In this document: in pieces, positions 1 to 11,515 of the stretch
How positions within the stretch are numbered: position 1 is the first letter of the stretch
How the letters are laid out: the number at the start of each line of letters is the position of its first letter
DNA from: Asterella californica
Lineage: Eukaryota; Streptophyta; Marchantiopsida; Marchantiales; Aytoniaceae
DNA: 64,000 bases
Reading direction: 5' to 3'
Assembly: GCA_036924285.1 (NCBI GenBank)
Contig: JAYKYS010000012.1
Coordinates: forward strand, 8,928,001 to 8,992,000
Made by a program: the position numbers and the translations under genes
The notes under the pieces: generated by a model
What the model was told of the DNA's origin: nothing
The model's database searches: none
The model's input: the letters and a program-made list of their open reading frames with translations, nothing else

Positions 1-142
1 AGTGTCATAAGGTCACTCAGTTTACTTTACTCGTAAACTACCAGTTACATTTCGTAATGCCACTCATCAGAAAAAAGTCCATCATTTAACGTTAAACATT
101 ATAACGGCTCAAGTTGTACGTATCTAAAAGCAAACTTTACCC

Positions 143-177
143 AATTAAGTGGTTTCCTGTGGGTGAACCACTTAATT
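143..177. repeat. perfect 12-bp hairpin
   Basis: Arms AATTAAGTGGTT (143-154) and AACCACTTAATT (166-177) are exact reverse complements around an 11-base loop. No gene is adjacent. It may be a small foldback or the remnant of an inverted-repeat element. Confidence 0.6.
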
Positions 178-1244
178 CCACTCCTAGGTTGTGACCCTCA
201 AATGGTGAGACTTGTTGTATTAATCCGTTGCTATCTTCTCCGTGGCAGAAGAGAATTCTTGTTCTAAGAAAAACACTGTATGTTGTTTGAAATCAAAACT
301 ATTCCTGTCAAACTATCAACGATTTCGAATTTTAACGTGTTTATACGAACGTACTCTCGCAAGTAAACACGCGCTAAGGAGTTGGTTTTGTAATGCCAAG
401 GTGACCGGCTCCTTCCAGTGCTTTTTCCTCTACGTAAAATTTCCTCAGCCGAGGAGATCGGACGTCTTTCAAGTTCGTGGGCAAGCAAGAAGCTACTCGC
501 GAAAGAGAGTTTGCAGGTACCACCAGACTAGTTTTTAGTTTGAGATTTTCTCAGCCAGCAGTCTATGGCACGCAAGTTAGGGTATCTGCTAACTTGCTTC
601 TTAAGAAGCTTATCAGGGTGGTCAGTTAGGTTCGATAATAAGATCGCCTTTTTCATCGTTGGAGTTTTTTGCTACGAGTAAGATATTAAAGTCTAAATTC
701 GTTCTCTACACTTTTGCGGTGGAAGTACTCCAATAGGACCCTTTCTGCAGTTTTTTCAGATCGCGCCTGATTCAAATGCCATTCGGCCTCACGTGCGGGT
801 AGAGTTGGCATGTCCACTGACGAGGCACAGTTCGTAGGAAGCGTTGAGTACCAGTTTCAACTTGCCCAGATTTCAAACGCCATGAATTACATTTTGAATG
901 CGATATGTCCATAGCTGCTGCGACTATAGAGTTCGAAATGCATGCCAGTCGTGCTGTCAAGATTGGAACCAAAAGGTTTGCTGCGACAGGTGGAGTTGGG
1001 AGCGACGAGAAGTCGAGAATGGAACGCGAAGGAGGCGAGAAGTCGAGGGCGAGCACAAAGAACTCATCTCTAATATCACGCTTTACACACACTCGTCTTT
1101 TTTTTTGGTAATGTTGCAGTTGATCATCTCGAGGTGGTTCGAGGTCGACTCTTGGTCCATTGGCTTGAAGTCCAATCGTGGTCAACTGTAGTGAGCCTCA
1201 TGGTCCATTAGAGAACTTGCGGTGGTGTTTTTCAAGGGTCTGAT

Positions 1245-1296
1245 GAACATAAGAACCACTCCCTTCTCATATGTGAAGGGAGTTGTTCTTATGAAC
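1245..1296. repeat. 22-bp-arm foldback
   Basis: Arms 1245-1266 and 1275-1296 pair at 19 of 22 positions around an 8-base loop that itself contains the palindrome CATATG. The mismatches are one internal pair and two near the outer end. The size resembles a small hairpin RNA precursor or a tiny foldback element. No flanking duplication was identified. Confidence 0.6.
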
Positions 1297-1400
1297 TTTT
1301 TTAACAATCATTGTATGCAAGTGCTAGGCATAACCAGAGATCTAAATGTGAATGATAGATTTGTGTTTTGTCCTCGGGGAGTTCACTCTTAATAAAAGTC

Positions 1401-1915
1401 AAGTAAAACGTACGAGCGTTGCTTTATTAAACACCCTTATTTTCTTAAAAATTTTGATATTAACAACTATATTTATTTTTATAAATTTTAATTTCAGAGT
1501 ATTTATTTATTTATTTATTTTGTAAAATTGTGTTTGCATATTCTTTTGAAGATATCATTTGTTTATAAGTTCAATTTACTTTTTTCATGCACAAAATTAG
1601 TTTAGATTAATCTAAATTCTTTTACTTATCATGTTTTGAAGTAGTAAGTTTTATGATCAATAGGTAAAATGCATTAATGCACACACTATTGAGATATAGA
1701 AGTCTAAACAACTATCAATGGATGCAAAATGCACACACGTTATCTTCTAAAATCTTAAGTAAATCTTTTAAAATAATATGCTATTTCATAATATATGTCT
1801 CTCTTCCATATATATTACTATATATGACTTCTAATCATGTAATTACTTATAGACCTAGTATGCTTTTTTATTTTATAAAATATATATAAAGGTTTATACA
1901 TTTCAATCAGGATTG
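1401..1915. other. AT-rich block without a gene
   Basis: Strongly AT-rich sequence with a TTTA microsatellite-like run near 1500-1520 and many TATA-type stretches. One 70-codon open frame (1677-1889) has a hydrophobic, low-complexity translation expected from AT-rich DNA and is not supported as a gene. Confidence 0.5.
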
Positions 1916-3720
1916 AATTATGAGTCACTTAAGATAATGATTTAAAATTTTAGTACAAAATGGATTTGTAATAGGTTTAATTTCTTCTATCGTGTTTGTA
2001 AGCTTGCATACAAGTTGCTTCTCCAGGGTTTTGTTGTTGTCAGTGCGGAATCTTTTCTTCCACTCCGAGCAGTCTGGATTATAAAGAAGTGCTGCGATGA
2101 AAGTTTGAGTTCCATCCATTGAGTCATTTGTTGTTGATCTCCAGATCTTTAGTTTATTGCGTCCGAGAGACTAATGGACGGGATTGTAGATGTAAAGCTC
2201 GATGTTCTGATCTAATGCACCCTATATATGTTTCACGTCTTTCTATGATGGAGTATGGCAGATCGTGACAGTGTCTCGAAGAGTTATTCCTGTCGAGAAA
2301 TGGTTGGTAATAATAAAATGATAATAAAGCGACAATAAAGTGATTTATCGCTTGGCACATGATTCGACATACTTTTTGATACGAGCATTGTTTGGAGTAG
2401 AGATTCAACAATCAAAAGAATAGTACAACAAGGAGTTCATATTATAGTGTCTCTGTTGAGACAGAGACATTTGAGATGACCGTCTGATATCGATCTCACA
2501 TAGATGACCGAAGACTTTTATTTTTATATAGGTTGCTTAACTGTCAAGATGCCATAGATGGCACGCATATCAGTATAAAGGCTCTCTCAAGGTGTTAACT
2601 GGTAGTCGACTATTACAACCGCAAAGGGTTTTACTAGCTTCTCATGCAATGAGTAGTTGACTGTCAAGAAGTATTTCTTGACATATATTGTGGATAATCA
2701 GGATCTGTTAACGGCAAGAGACTCATGTGGAATTCCTCTTTCACCAGCGAGTTAGTTCAGGTTAGTACTTGGCGAGCCCCGTTCTTAGGATTCTTAACAT
2801 GTATAACATGTCTTTTAGGAGATTCTTGCTTTCAGTTACAAAAATGGTTGATGACACCATACAACGTTCATCTTTCGACTAGCAATATATAGAAGATTTT
2901 TCAACAATGCACATGTTGGAGGTCACATGGTAGTCAAACAAGCATTTGGATAACTGAAATGGCAAATATTGGACACTCGCATTATATGCTAAGTTGATTG
3001 GGCCTCCACACTCCTCCCCTGTTGGTGCATTCTTGATAAACGTGCAGACCTGGAGCTTGATCCAGTGGTTCGAGAACCTGCTATTCCTAATGATCACAGC
3101 AAGGTGTTACATATGCTGGAGAAGCATTGACTACATTTCTGCTACTCGGAGGATGAAAGGTACTCTATTTTATTACCATTCTTCGTCGATGATAAAAACA
3201 TCTCGTATATTTTCCAACTTCAAGTGCTAGAAAGTTGTGTTGTGTTGTATTTGTTACTAACATAGTTTCGGCATTGAAGTTCACTAGATACCTGCGTCTG
3301 ATTTATCATCATTGTTCGTAGATGGCTGTGTTGGTTTCTGGAGTACGACCCCTTCTTTGCTGGTTTTCCAGTCCGTTTGTTATCTCGTTTTCCTTTCATT
3401 GTTCGTGGTCTGTTCAGTTCGTTTTCTTTGCTGTTCTTCAGGCTATTCGGAGATTTTCCGTCCTTTGGTTTTCAAGTTTTTTCTTCTTGGTTCATGGACA
3501 TTGCAGTTTCGGTCCCTCACCACGTGGTCAAAGCAAATGGATCAAGAGCTCTGAAAGCGATGCCTATGATATAAATTCACATCAATGTATTATTGCCTCA
3601 ATTATACAAAATTTAGTGGACAAGTCCCTAAACATCATTTGACAAGCCCCTTTTGACATCATTTGGTTCTTGGTAGAGACCTTGATGGAAAAGCACAAAT
3701 ATGCATGCTCGATGAACTTT
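1916..3720. other. gene-free stretch
   Basis: No recognisable protein or RNA gene. Overlapping open frames of 65 to 106 codons around 3312-3642 give serine/phenylalanine-rich translations with no family signature, as expected of T-rich DNA read in three frames. Confidence 0.45.
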
Positions 3721-4020
3721 TGAGGAATTTTTGCTCTTTGAATGATATTGAGAAATATATAGATATTATTTTTATAATAAAATTTTATAATAATAATAAT
3801 ATTAGCTGTTAATCTATGCTCGAAAATATAGAAAAACTAAAATATAAATCATAAAACACGAGTAGACTGCTACGCACTAAAAGCACAAGTCCAAAAACTA
3901 TAACTATTTATATATTAATTTACTGTAAGTTTAATTGATTACCCAACCCTTCTTGCCAGAAAGGTTAGGTAATAAATTAAACCTCTGGATACTTGCCTCC
4001 TCCCTCGAAAGACGGAGGTA
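3721..4020. other. AT-rich block containing a long foldback
   Basis: AT-rich sequence with an ATA/ATT-rich tract around 3770-3800, ending in the foldback at 3929-3982. No coding potential seen. Confidence 0.45.
3929..3982. repeat. 25-bp-arm foldback with 4-base loop
   Basis: Arms 3929-3953 and 3958-3982 pair at 22 of 25 positions around the loop TGCC. The mismatched pairs are 49/62, 44/67 and 37/74 (last two digits). It lies at the right edge of an AT-rich block. The very short loop and long stem suggest a foldback or cruciform-forming sequence rather than a typical microRNA precursor. Confidence 0.65.
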
Positions 4021-5461
4021 TGCATGTGCTATTCATATCCAACGACGCAACGTATTCCAGTAATCAAGTGGCACTCGCGCGAAACGAATTACTCCCAAAC
4101 GTGCGAGGCGCTTTTCGCCGCAAAACCAGGCGAGAAAACTGGCCTGATGGAAGATAAACACTGTACGAAACCGAGACAAAGACTAGTGTTTTACGTGTGA
4201 GCCTGCCTGGTAGTGGGCGGAGAAGCTTAACAACCGGTAGTGTGCGGAGACCCTTCTTAGCCTTGGGTCGTCTTATCAATGCTGGATCCTTGAGTTACTT
4301 GATCCTTGAGTTCACTTGGGGAGATATACAGCCTTAAATAGCATTAGCGCGTGTCAAAGTTAGAACTTTTGGAAAATATTAGTCCCCCGCGGACAAGTGT
4401 TACGGTTCCGATCAAGAGACCGTGGTTGTTTTCTACGGTTACGTCCGGAGACAACCGCAAGAAACTGTCGCGACATGCTTTAACCCATATTTTCTCCAAA
4501 TCGTACGTGAATTTCAGCTATAACTAAATTTCGAATTTTATAATTTATTAAAATTATTAAAAAATCAAAAGATGAAAAAAAAAACTTAGAGCGATTAAAA
4601 ACACCCCTTGAACGATAGACAAAACTCGCCTTAGATAAATTACGGTAATTTTCTTTCTGGCCGTTAGAGAATCTCTCGTTTTAGATTTGACACGCACTAT
4701 TATATTCATAGCAACAGCGATATAAGCCATATCATACTCGTCACGATTTTGGTATCACAACCGTCCTGTATTTTAGGATCACAACCAAAGAAATGCAGTG
4801 CAAGTTTCGGAACCTGATCCAAACAGAGAAATAAACATTAGCTTTACACCACGTCTAATGAGCTTACCAGGCTCTCTGGAGAAATTCATGTCCGTTCACT
4901 TTGTTAAGGGTGAGGCTCATAGTTCTGTATCAAACTGCCGGTACGGAGGCAAGTGACCTTGCCAGTGTATGTTAACGACCGAGTTCCGAGCCTGAGGAAC
5001 GGAAATCATGGACCTAGCATGTGCAAGAAACGAGCATGAAGAGTTTAAGACAATCATGAGTGTAAGCAGTTGAATAGCAGGTTATTAGCGTTGGGCGTAG
5101 GATATTAAGGGAACATAGCGGATTCCCCGGGCTGAGGATGTAAAAATGGAGTGGTTGCTTCACAGCAAGAAAACATAAACATCGACAAGCCTCAGAAAAC
5201 TGAGTTGTTGAGGCACTACAAGACAACAAACATGGCTATATACATCCACTTTCGACCAAGACTAAGGATTGGGCATCGCGTGAAACTCAATCTCCGTCTG
5301 CATTCTGTCACCACTATAGATCGATCGGAATCAGTGTTAAGGGTCTATCGTTTCCAGCTTTTAGAGTAAGGGCCGGTTTCCTCACGTATTCACGCGCCGA
5401 AAAGGCAGACGGGAAGCTTTTCTCTGAACCCAAAGCTCCCACATAGTATCTACACCACGAG

Positions 5462-5504
5462 GACATTCTACCTGCAAATAACCTTTATTTGCAGGCAGAA
5501 TGTC
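5462..5504. repeat. 20-bp-arm foldback with 3-base loop
   Basis: Arms 5462-5481 and 5485-5504 are reverse complements except for one A/C position, separated by only three bases (CCT). The innermost sequence is a TTATTTGCAGG-type stem. Such a tight palindrome should extrude readily. No flanking target-site duplication was recognised. Confidence 0.7.
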
Positions 5505-7694
5505 AAGAGCGGACGATTCACTGAGTATATCACAGACGAAGTCACAAGTGCTAAAACAGCGTAGACAGAGCGAAAAGTCGGCTTGATTTGATATACCAGA
5601 GTAAACAATACACCAGTCGGATACATGCTCTACTAAAAACGCCATAAAAGAGAACTCTTCACGAAAGACGGTAAATTTGGCACGGAGATTCCAGCATAAC
5701 TGTGAAGACGAAGGAAGGCAGAGACTCAACAATGGATTCCTTGCAAGTGTTCGAAAGAAGACACTGCAACTTGGAGCGGAAGTAACGGACTACGGTAGCA
5801 TTATCGACACAACGAATTAAGGATAAAGAACTAGCTTCTACCGGCGAAGAGTATGAAGAGAACGTGGAGATATACTCATCACGTATTCCATGCCGTAGCT
5901 TACAAATTCGGTCTTAGACCCCGCGCCCTGGCTGGACGGTGCTAGAAACATGGGTTGAGAAGATGAACACCAAGCAGAGACAGCTACATAGAGGACGTTC
6001 GCTCACCTTCCAAATTTCAGCCAGGAAGGATTTGACTACATCATCGACAGAAGAGACTTTGGATCAAGCTGACCCCAAGTAGGGAAGAGTTGGACCCAGT
6101 AGCTGCTTTGGATTTGGAGGCGACTGCATCTTCAGCACCGTTGTTATCAGCTTCCTGATGTCACCTGATGTTTGTTCTGAGAGTTGTACTAAATTTTCCG
6201 GAGTCTACCAAATACTGCTCAGTATCTTAGTCCCCATCTTGACAGCGAGTACAGACCTTAGTCTGCTGGTTCCTCTTATTAATCCTGGTGTTCAACACGA
6301 TGCTACCGGCTCCTTCAGCGTAGTGCCTATGATAGGGATTCCTCTAAGGTAGGTCTTAAAGCCAAGTTTTTGTCAAACATAAGGCTTTTGTGATGCCCCC
6401 ATGTCTGTCCTATGTCCGGAAAACCTGACCATTACCTCTTTCTCATTTCGAGTTCAGGCAAGTACCAGAGGTTCTCTCATAGGTCTGCTACTTCTCAGAG
6501 TAGCTGCTGTCTACTTCTTTGTCCAAGTCTTAGTTTGTTTAACTGGCTCATCCTTGCGCAAATACACCTTCGTTGGGTACATGCTGAATTCTAGTTGCTC
6601 CAGTTGCCATCGCCACTAAAACTCCGCTATGCCCCTCCGTTCTTCCACACGTTCTAGACCAAATTCCTCCCGAACCGCTACTCGTGCCGTAGTAGAAGCG
6701 GTACCAATCCAAGCCGAAGGGCTTTAACTGGATAGCCTCCAGCCAAGGTCTTTACTTGGTATTAGCATCCCAAACACCATGTCCATAGTGGAGGATAGTG
6801 CTTGTCGTGTCAGGAATACAGTTCGTTTGACGTAATGTCTCTGCACGCAAGGAAGTTGCTCAACCCATTAGGGTCCGATGGCCTTCTCGACAGTACGAAA
6901 GATGTGGCCGTCGCACAGACAATCTTCCGCGAATTCCACCGCCAGGTTAAGTGTAAATTTCACTCTCGGAGTGAGGCCTGCGCTCCACTTCCAGTTCCAG
7001 TGATGGAAGCATAAAATCGTGAAGTCAAATTAATCTTCAAATCTTAACAACACGTAGACGGAAACACATAAAGATCTCACCTTTTGGTACTTTGCATGAT
7101 AAATCCCCTTAGTTCGGTTATTGCTCTTGCACGCACTTCCAGTACGTTCCGAAAACGGTCAAGAGCATATGAGTTGCCAAACACGGCTGCCAGGTGTCCA
7201 AAGGGATTCCTGGTTGCATCCTGAACATCCCTAACTGTTTCCCCACCAAAGTACCACGTTTGAGAGGAGAACGGAAGTACAACGCACGTTCGGACTGCTA
7301 ATGATATAAGCATTCTTCTCTCATGGCTAAAAATGTCACTGATTCGTAGCATGCAACGGTTATAGTAGATCTGCAACAAACTCCATCCTGTATGTCATTA
7401 TTTGACGACTTGAGGCTTGCACGATGCCTACACTGCTCGAAGTGCGAACCTGGGGGACTAATCGCTTCCACATGACGGAACATATGAACTGTGTAGCGTA
7501 TGTTCAAGAAGTGTCAGTTGGTTTTCAGAACTAACTCGAGACACGCACATCTTGCTGGACAGAGGAGAGTAGGCAAGGTTACCACCGCAAGAAGCACTCA
7601 CCAGAGTCTTAATTCAAAATCAGCATCCTGAGATGTCCCTCGGCACCAGTTTCACATGATGCCGGATAATACTCTAGAGAACAAATCTTTCACA

Positions 7695-7712
7695 ACTGTA
7701 CACGTGTACAGT
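7695..7712. promoter_or_regulatory. 18-bp perfect palindrome centred on CACGTG
   Basis: The sequence ACTGTACACGTGTACAGT is its own reverse complement. Its centre CACGTG is the G-box core bound by plant bZIP and bHLH factors. No gene starts nearby, since the closest CDS is the minus-strand LOR gene ending at 8380. A regulatory role is therefore only a possibility. Confidence 0.3.
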
Positions 7713-8218
7713 CCTCGAAGTCGCATGGTTCCAAGAACAGACTCTCGACCAGGCGAGTGGAACTTAAATGTAACGATCAAATCCCAAATTAGCTTCCTCA
7801 TGAGAAAGGGAATTATGCTAGAAGGCGCGCACCAAGAAAGCCGGAAACCCTGACTTGACTATATGTCCTACAATGGTTGGACAGTTTGACAGTCCGATTC
7901 CGACGACCCTATTACATAATCGCCGAAAAGGGCAACAAACGAAGAGAACACTGCCCGCTGCTTCTAGGTTGCTCCTGCTTCATACCTAAGCAAACTACCT
8001 GTGCATGCAGTAAGATCGTAAATTATACTCAATTTTTTTAGTTACTTTAATTTCATCATTGCTTTATACAAGGAGCTTGTAACTGTGCATCGAACCGCAA
8101 AGAATTTACCAGGGTAGTGGGACGATGATGACTATGAACGTTGTGGTAATGAGCGATGTACAACAGGTAGCCTGCATCACTTGGTTACAATCTTTGGGAA
8201 CCAATGGTAAGTATGGAC

Positions 8219-8340
8219 ATGACTATAACAATGAATAGAACGACTAAGAAGGAAAGAGGCGTACCCTGGTCAAATTTACACGGCTACAGTTAGGATCTCT
8301 AGGGGTATATACGGAGATGACTATCACAATGAATAGAACG
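8219..8340. repeat. short diverged direct repeat downstream of the LOR gene
   Basis: A 24-base sequence at 8219-8242 recurs at 8317-8340 with one difference (ATGACTATAACAATG... against ATGACTATCACAATG...). A shorter TTTACACGGCTA / TTTACACAGCTA pair lies at the right flank of each copy. The spacing differs between the two pairs (98 and about 78 bases), so one copy has lost sequence. This looks like an old local duplication in the 3' flank of the LOR gene. Confidence 0.55.
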
Positions 8341-8379
8341 GTTGACAACAAAAATTTACACAGCTAAATACTTCTTCAC

Positions 8380-9309
8380 CTAGTGATAGAACTCTTTCAT
8401 TATCTGCTGGAAGATGTTCAGGCTGCGGAATGCCTGATCAGTAACATGACCAGCGTCAGCAGCAGCTCCCTGAAGACCAGTGACATCGAGCACGTAGTCC
8501 TGAGCAGCATTCTGTGCTGGACTAAGCACAAAGTTGCTCACAGCATCCTTCAAAATATGCTCCCCCACCTGTTTCAACCCTATGACGATAGCCAAAATAG
8601 CCGTCCAATCTACTCCAGGTGCAATATCGATCATCAGCTCAGATCCTGCCCCGAAAGCAGCGTTCATGATAAGGGTCTTCACTGACTTTTGTATATGAGC
8701 CACTCTCTCTTCTTTTCCATTAACGACCTGCATCGTCCGGCCAGCTATGTCCACCAGAATTGTATAGACATCCTCTTCCGTTTCACCTTTACAGACAACA
8801 AGGTTATGTCTGATGGACACAGACTTCAAGCGAGATTGCTTGGCTACGTTGAAGAAAGTATGCTCTCCCTTAGGGTCTTGTATAAGCTGCCTCCCGTGAA
8901 CAGAGAAAGTTTTTGGCCTCACTTTGAAGCTGGGCATTCCACGATATCCAGTAACATGGCAGAAAGATTCCCACTCCCCCAGAATGTGAGTCCGCTGCCA
9001 GTAATCATTTTGATGTGAAAGTCCCAGAGGGTCTAAACTATCGTAAGGATTCTTCCCATAGTGATGCGAGACACAGACTAAGTGTCCAGTCTCTGCATCA
9101 AAGATTCGATTATCGTCGGCGGTGAGATGAGCCTTCTTGAAAAGAAATCGGCTTGGCTTGTCCAAGAATTTACCCCCCAAAGTTACTCCGTCAGAAGCTG
9201 CAGGATTTTGAGGAATCAATGTCGCTATTGGAGGCCCAACTGCAACCTCGATAATAAAGTTGGGATCATTTATTTTATCCAGCTCGGTTACTTTGCGTGA
9301 GCTCCCCAT
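8380..9309 (-). CDS. LURP-one-related (LOR / DUF567) family protein
   Basis: A single uninterrupted frame of 309 codons, from the ATG complementary to 9307-9309 to a TAG at 8380-8382. The protein matches the LOR family, whose fold is the tubby C-terminal beta-barrel with a central helix and is related to phospholipid scramblases. A strand pair around residues 55-81 (LFKKAHLT, then NRIFDAETGHLVCVS) corresponds to the family's start. The central helix segment around 230-252 (APGVDWTAILAIVIGLKQVG) fits the hydrophobic GVD-containing helix typical of LOR proteins. The plant founder, LURP1, is a pathogen-induced protein of basal defence; for most members no biochemical function is known. The length exceeds the common ~200-220 residues because of an N-terminal extension (1-50) and a polar C-terminal tail (about 255-309). 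No signal peptide is evident. Family assignment is fairly sure; function is inference. Confidence 0.75.
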   Translation of the reverse strand: MGSSRKVTELDKINDPNFIIEVAVGPPIATLIPQNPAASDGVTLGGKFLDKPSRFLFKKAHLTADDNRIFDAETGHLVCVSHHYGKNPYDSLDPLGLSHQNDYWQRTHILGEWESFCHVTGYRGMPSFKVRPKTFSVHGRQLIQDPKGEHTFFNVAKQSRLKSVSIRHNLVVCKGETEEDVYTILVDIAGRTMQVVNGKEERVAHIQKSVKTLIMNAAFGAGSELMIDIAPGVDWTAILAIVIGLKQVGEHILKDAVSNFVLSPAQNAAQDYVLDVTGLQGAAADAGHVTDQAFRSLNIFQQIMKEFYH

Positions 9310-11515
9310 GGCTAGAATCTGAGTTCCTCTCTCTCTGGACAGCTATCACTCCAGCTGAAGCAACCTTCCTGAACACAGTCAACAGGATCAGCTGTCACTA
9401 ACAACACACGCAAATGTGAACAATAAGTTTTCTAAACACTTCTCAGTTTTCCTTCTTGCTTTTCCTCTGTCTCCTTCTGGTTACATTTATTGAAGTGCGC
9501 TCTACCAGGTGGGAAGTATGAGTTATGTGATGTGTTTCTTTCACTCGCTGTCTACGGCTGTACTAGCACGGAATCGGCGAATTACCCACTGAATGCATGA
9601 GATTGCATGCATTGGAAATTAGGTCCATTGTGTCCAGAACGGCAGATCAGATCGCTGTTTATGAGTTTGTGTACTGAAGCACACTGCTGCCCTTGCATGT
9701 CTCAATTCACTGTTTACTGGGGACTACGTCTAGAGAAGATACGGTGGAAGCCGGAAACGATCCAATTTCAAATACCTGGTTGTAACATGCCGTTATTGCA
9801 AAACTGGAAGTTAACTGAGTGGAACTTGGCGTTGTACGTCCTCCTTTGCAATGAGTTCAGTCGTGTATCAGTTGGTCGTCGCTGGAGCTCCGTGTGACAA
9901 AATTTCTGTCACAGGGAGCGGTGTGAAAACACTCACAGACTACTACGAGCATAAGCGAGCTCCGTCCCGGCGCATGTTCCAGTCCACTCAAATTCAGCAG
10001 TGCCTGACAATTGACAAGTGAGCTCACCCTTTCACTGGGAAATTCTGAAGTCTCAAAGACAAGTGTCAACATACACCTGACTGGAGTACAAGGAAACAAC
10101 GTAAACGCAGCAGCACTGACGCATTGACACAATGTCCACCGACACGATTCAATCTACTAACTCGTAACAACTGAAACCACAATTCAAGGTCCGTGACGAG
10201 GCAGAACCTATCCCTGGCTGCCGTTTCCTGTTCTGTTCAACCAGGGAACGAACTCAGTTACAGAGCAGTAGTTGCAGCAGTCGCAGGAGTGGTGTCAGCC
10301 ACGGACAACAATGACATGGTCGGTGCTAAAACAGAGCGGAGCAGAAACAGGCCCAAACGAGTCGCATGGCTTACCAAGTTTCTTCTGGGAATGGTCAAGC
10401 TGCCGCAAAAGAATCCGGGGAAAGCAAACGGGGCCGCGACTTCGCTGGGATGACTCTTACCATGCCCTCCATTGTGCTAGACAGCAGAGGAGTTCAATCA
10501 TCGACACAAGAAGTGGACAAATGAAGTCAGTAGCCACACAAGAAGGAGAAGCGGCCGCGGCACCTTTACCGGCAGCGCTGCCGACGAACCGGCTCCCCAC
10601 GTTGCACCACAGACGGTACCGCCGGTGCCGTGTAGTGTCGAGTCTGTCGACGGAGCAATCGCTTTAGGGAGCGGCAAACGGCGACGGATCTCATCATCTC
10701 CGCCGTGTACAGGCTCCCGGTAGTCCAGTCCTCTCCTGGCCCCATCTCAGGCCACCATCAACTGAGCACCAGAGCGCTTCCAGGAAAAGGCAATAAGTTT
10801 GGTAGAAAACTCTTCTCGATAGGAATTTGAATTGTGACCTAAGTAAGCTGACCGCGCACTATGCACTAAGCGCCCACGACCTGCAGCAGCGAATGTGGAC
10901 ATTGTGGAGTGAGTAAAGTTTGTCATGATTCAAAGGTAATACATCCACTCAACTCGGTTGAGGTGAGGTGTGGTGAGGTGAGAGGCGAGTTTGGGGTGTA
11001 GCTGCAGTGCAGTAGATCATCGGATCTGATGAAGATTCCAGGGCCTTGAGCAGAGCAGAGGAGAGTTGAGTTGAGCCGAGCCAAGCCAAGCCAAAGAGGC
11101 AGAGTGGAGTGAGGCAAGCTGAGCACAGAGCAGAGTGGAGAGCGTGATCTTCCCAGTGGAAGACAACCCATAGTCAGTCAAGAGGGTGAACATTATCAGA
11201 TCATCATCATCAATTCGTCCTTGCTGAGCAGTTGGCATCTCTTTCTCCGGCGGCCGCTGCTGAAGTCCTGGGCTTGCAGGGACTGATGGGGGGAGATGTC
11301 AGCGCCGATTGAGAGGAGATGGGGCTAGCACTCGCAGCGAGGAAGCTCTGAGGAGGCGGAAAATCGTTACAACAAATCCTCGAGGCCGCGGCACTTGTGT
11401 GCTCTCTCGCTTCTTGCTGCTATTCTCTCGCCCGAGTGCGGTGCTGCATACGTACTCCGACGGCGGATCGGGAGTGTGAAAGAGATCGATTTGAGAAGGT
11501 GAATCGAAGATCGTG
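9310..11515. promoter_or_regulatory. intergenic region between divergent LOR and endosulfine genes
   Basis: These 2.2 kb separate a minus-strand gene from a plus-strand gene and should contain both promoters and 5' leaders. No recognisable coding sequence lies between. Frames at 9607-9897 and 10193-10667 are short, overlapping and have no known motif. The 400 bases before the endosulfine ATG are GC- and purine-rich, with repeated GAGTTGAG / GAGCC-type words near 10960-11100, consistent with a long plant leader. No unambiguous TATA box was chosen. Confidence 0.45.

Larger units (their letters stand above)
1..1400. other. gene-free stretch, left edge
   Basis: I recognise no gene here. Open frames on both strands between about 240 and 1190 are under 140 codons, overlap each other on opposite strands and have no recognisable domain or repeated motif. 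Two foldbacks (143-177 and 1245-1296) are listed separately. Confidence 0.5.
4021..8379. other. long gene-free stretch, possibly decayed mobile DNA
   Basis: No open frame exceeds about 116 codons, and none shows a recognisable reverse transcriptase, integrase, protease, transposase or host domain in the translations I read. Mixed GC and many broken frames on both strands would fit old, degraded transposon sequence, but I have no positive evidence for that. Foldbacks at 5462-5504 and 7695-7712 and a short direct repeat at 8219-8340 are listed separately. Confidence 0.4.

Noticed and set aside
3312..3642. Three overlapping plus-strand frames, as a possible secreted peptide gene
   Set aside because: The hydrophobic start is explained by a T-rich tract read in several frames. 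There is no supporting context or motif.
5382..5732. A 116-codon minus-strand frame as a gene
   Set aside because: Cysteine/serine-rich translation without a recognisable motif, next to many overlapping frames on the other strand. It also spans the foldback at 5462-5504.
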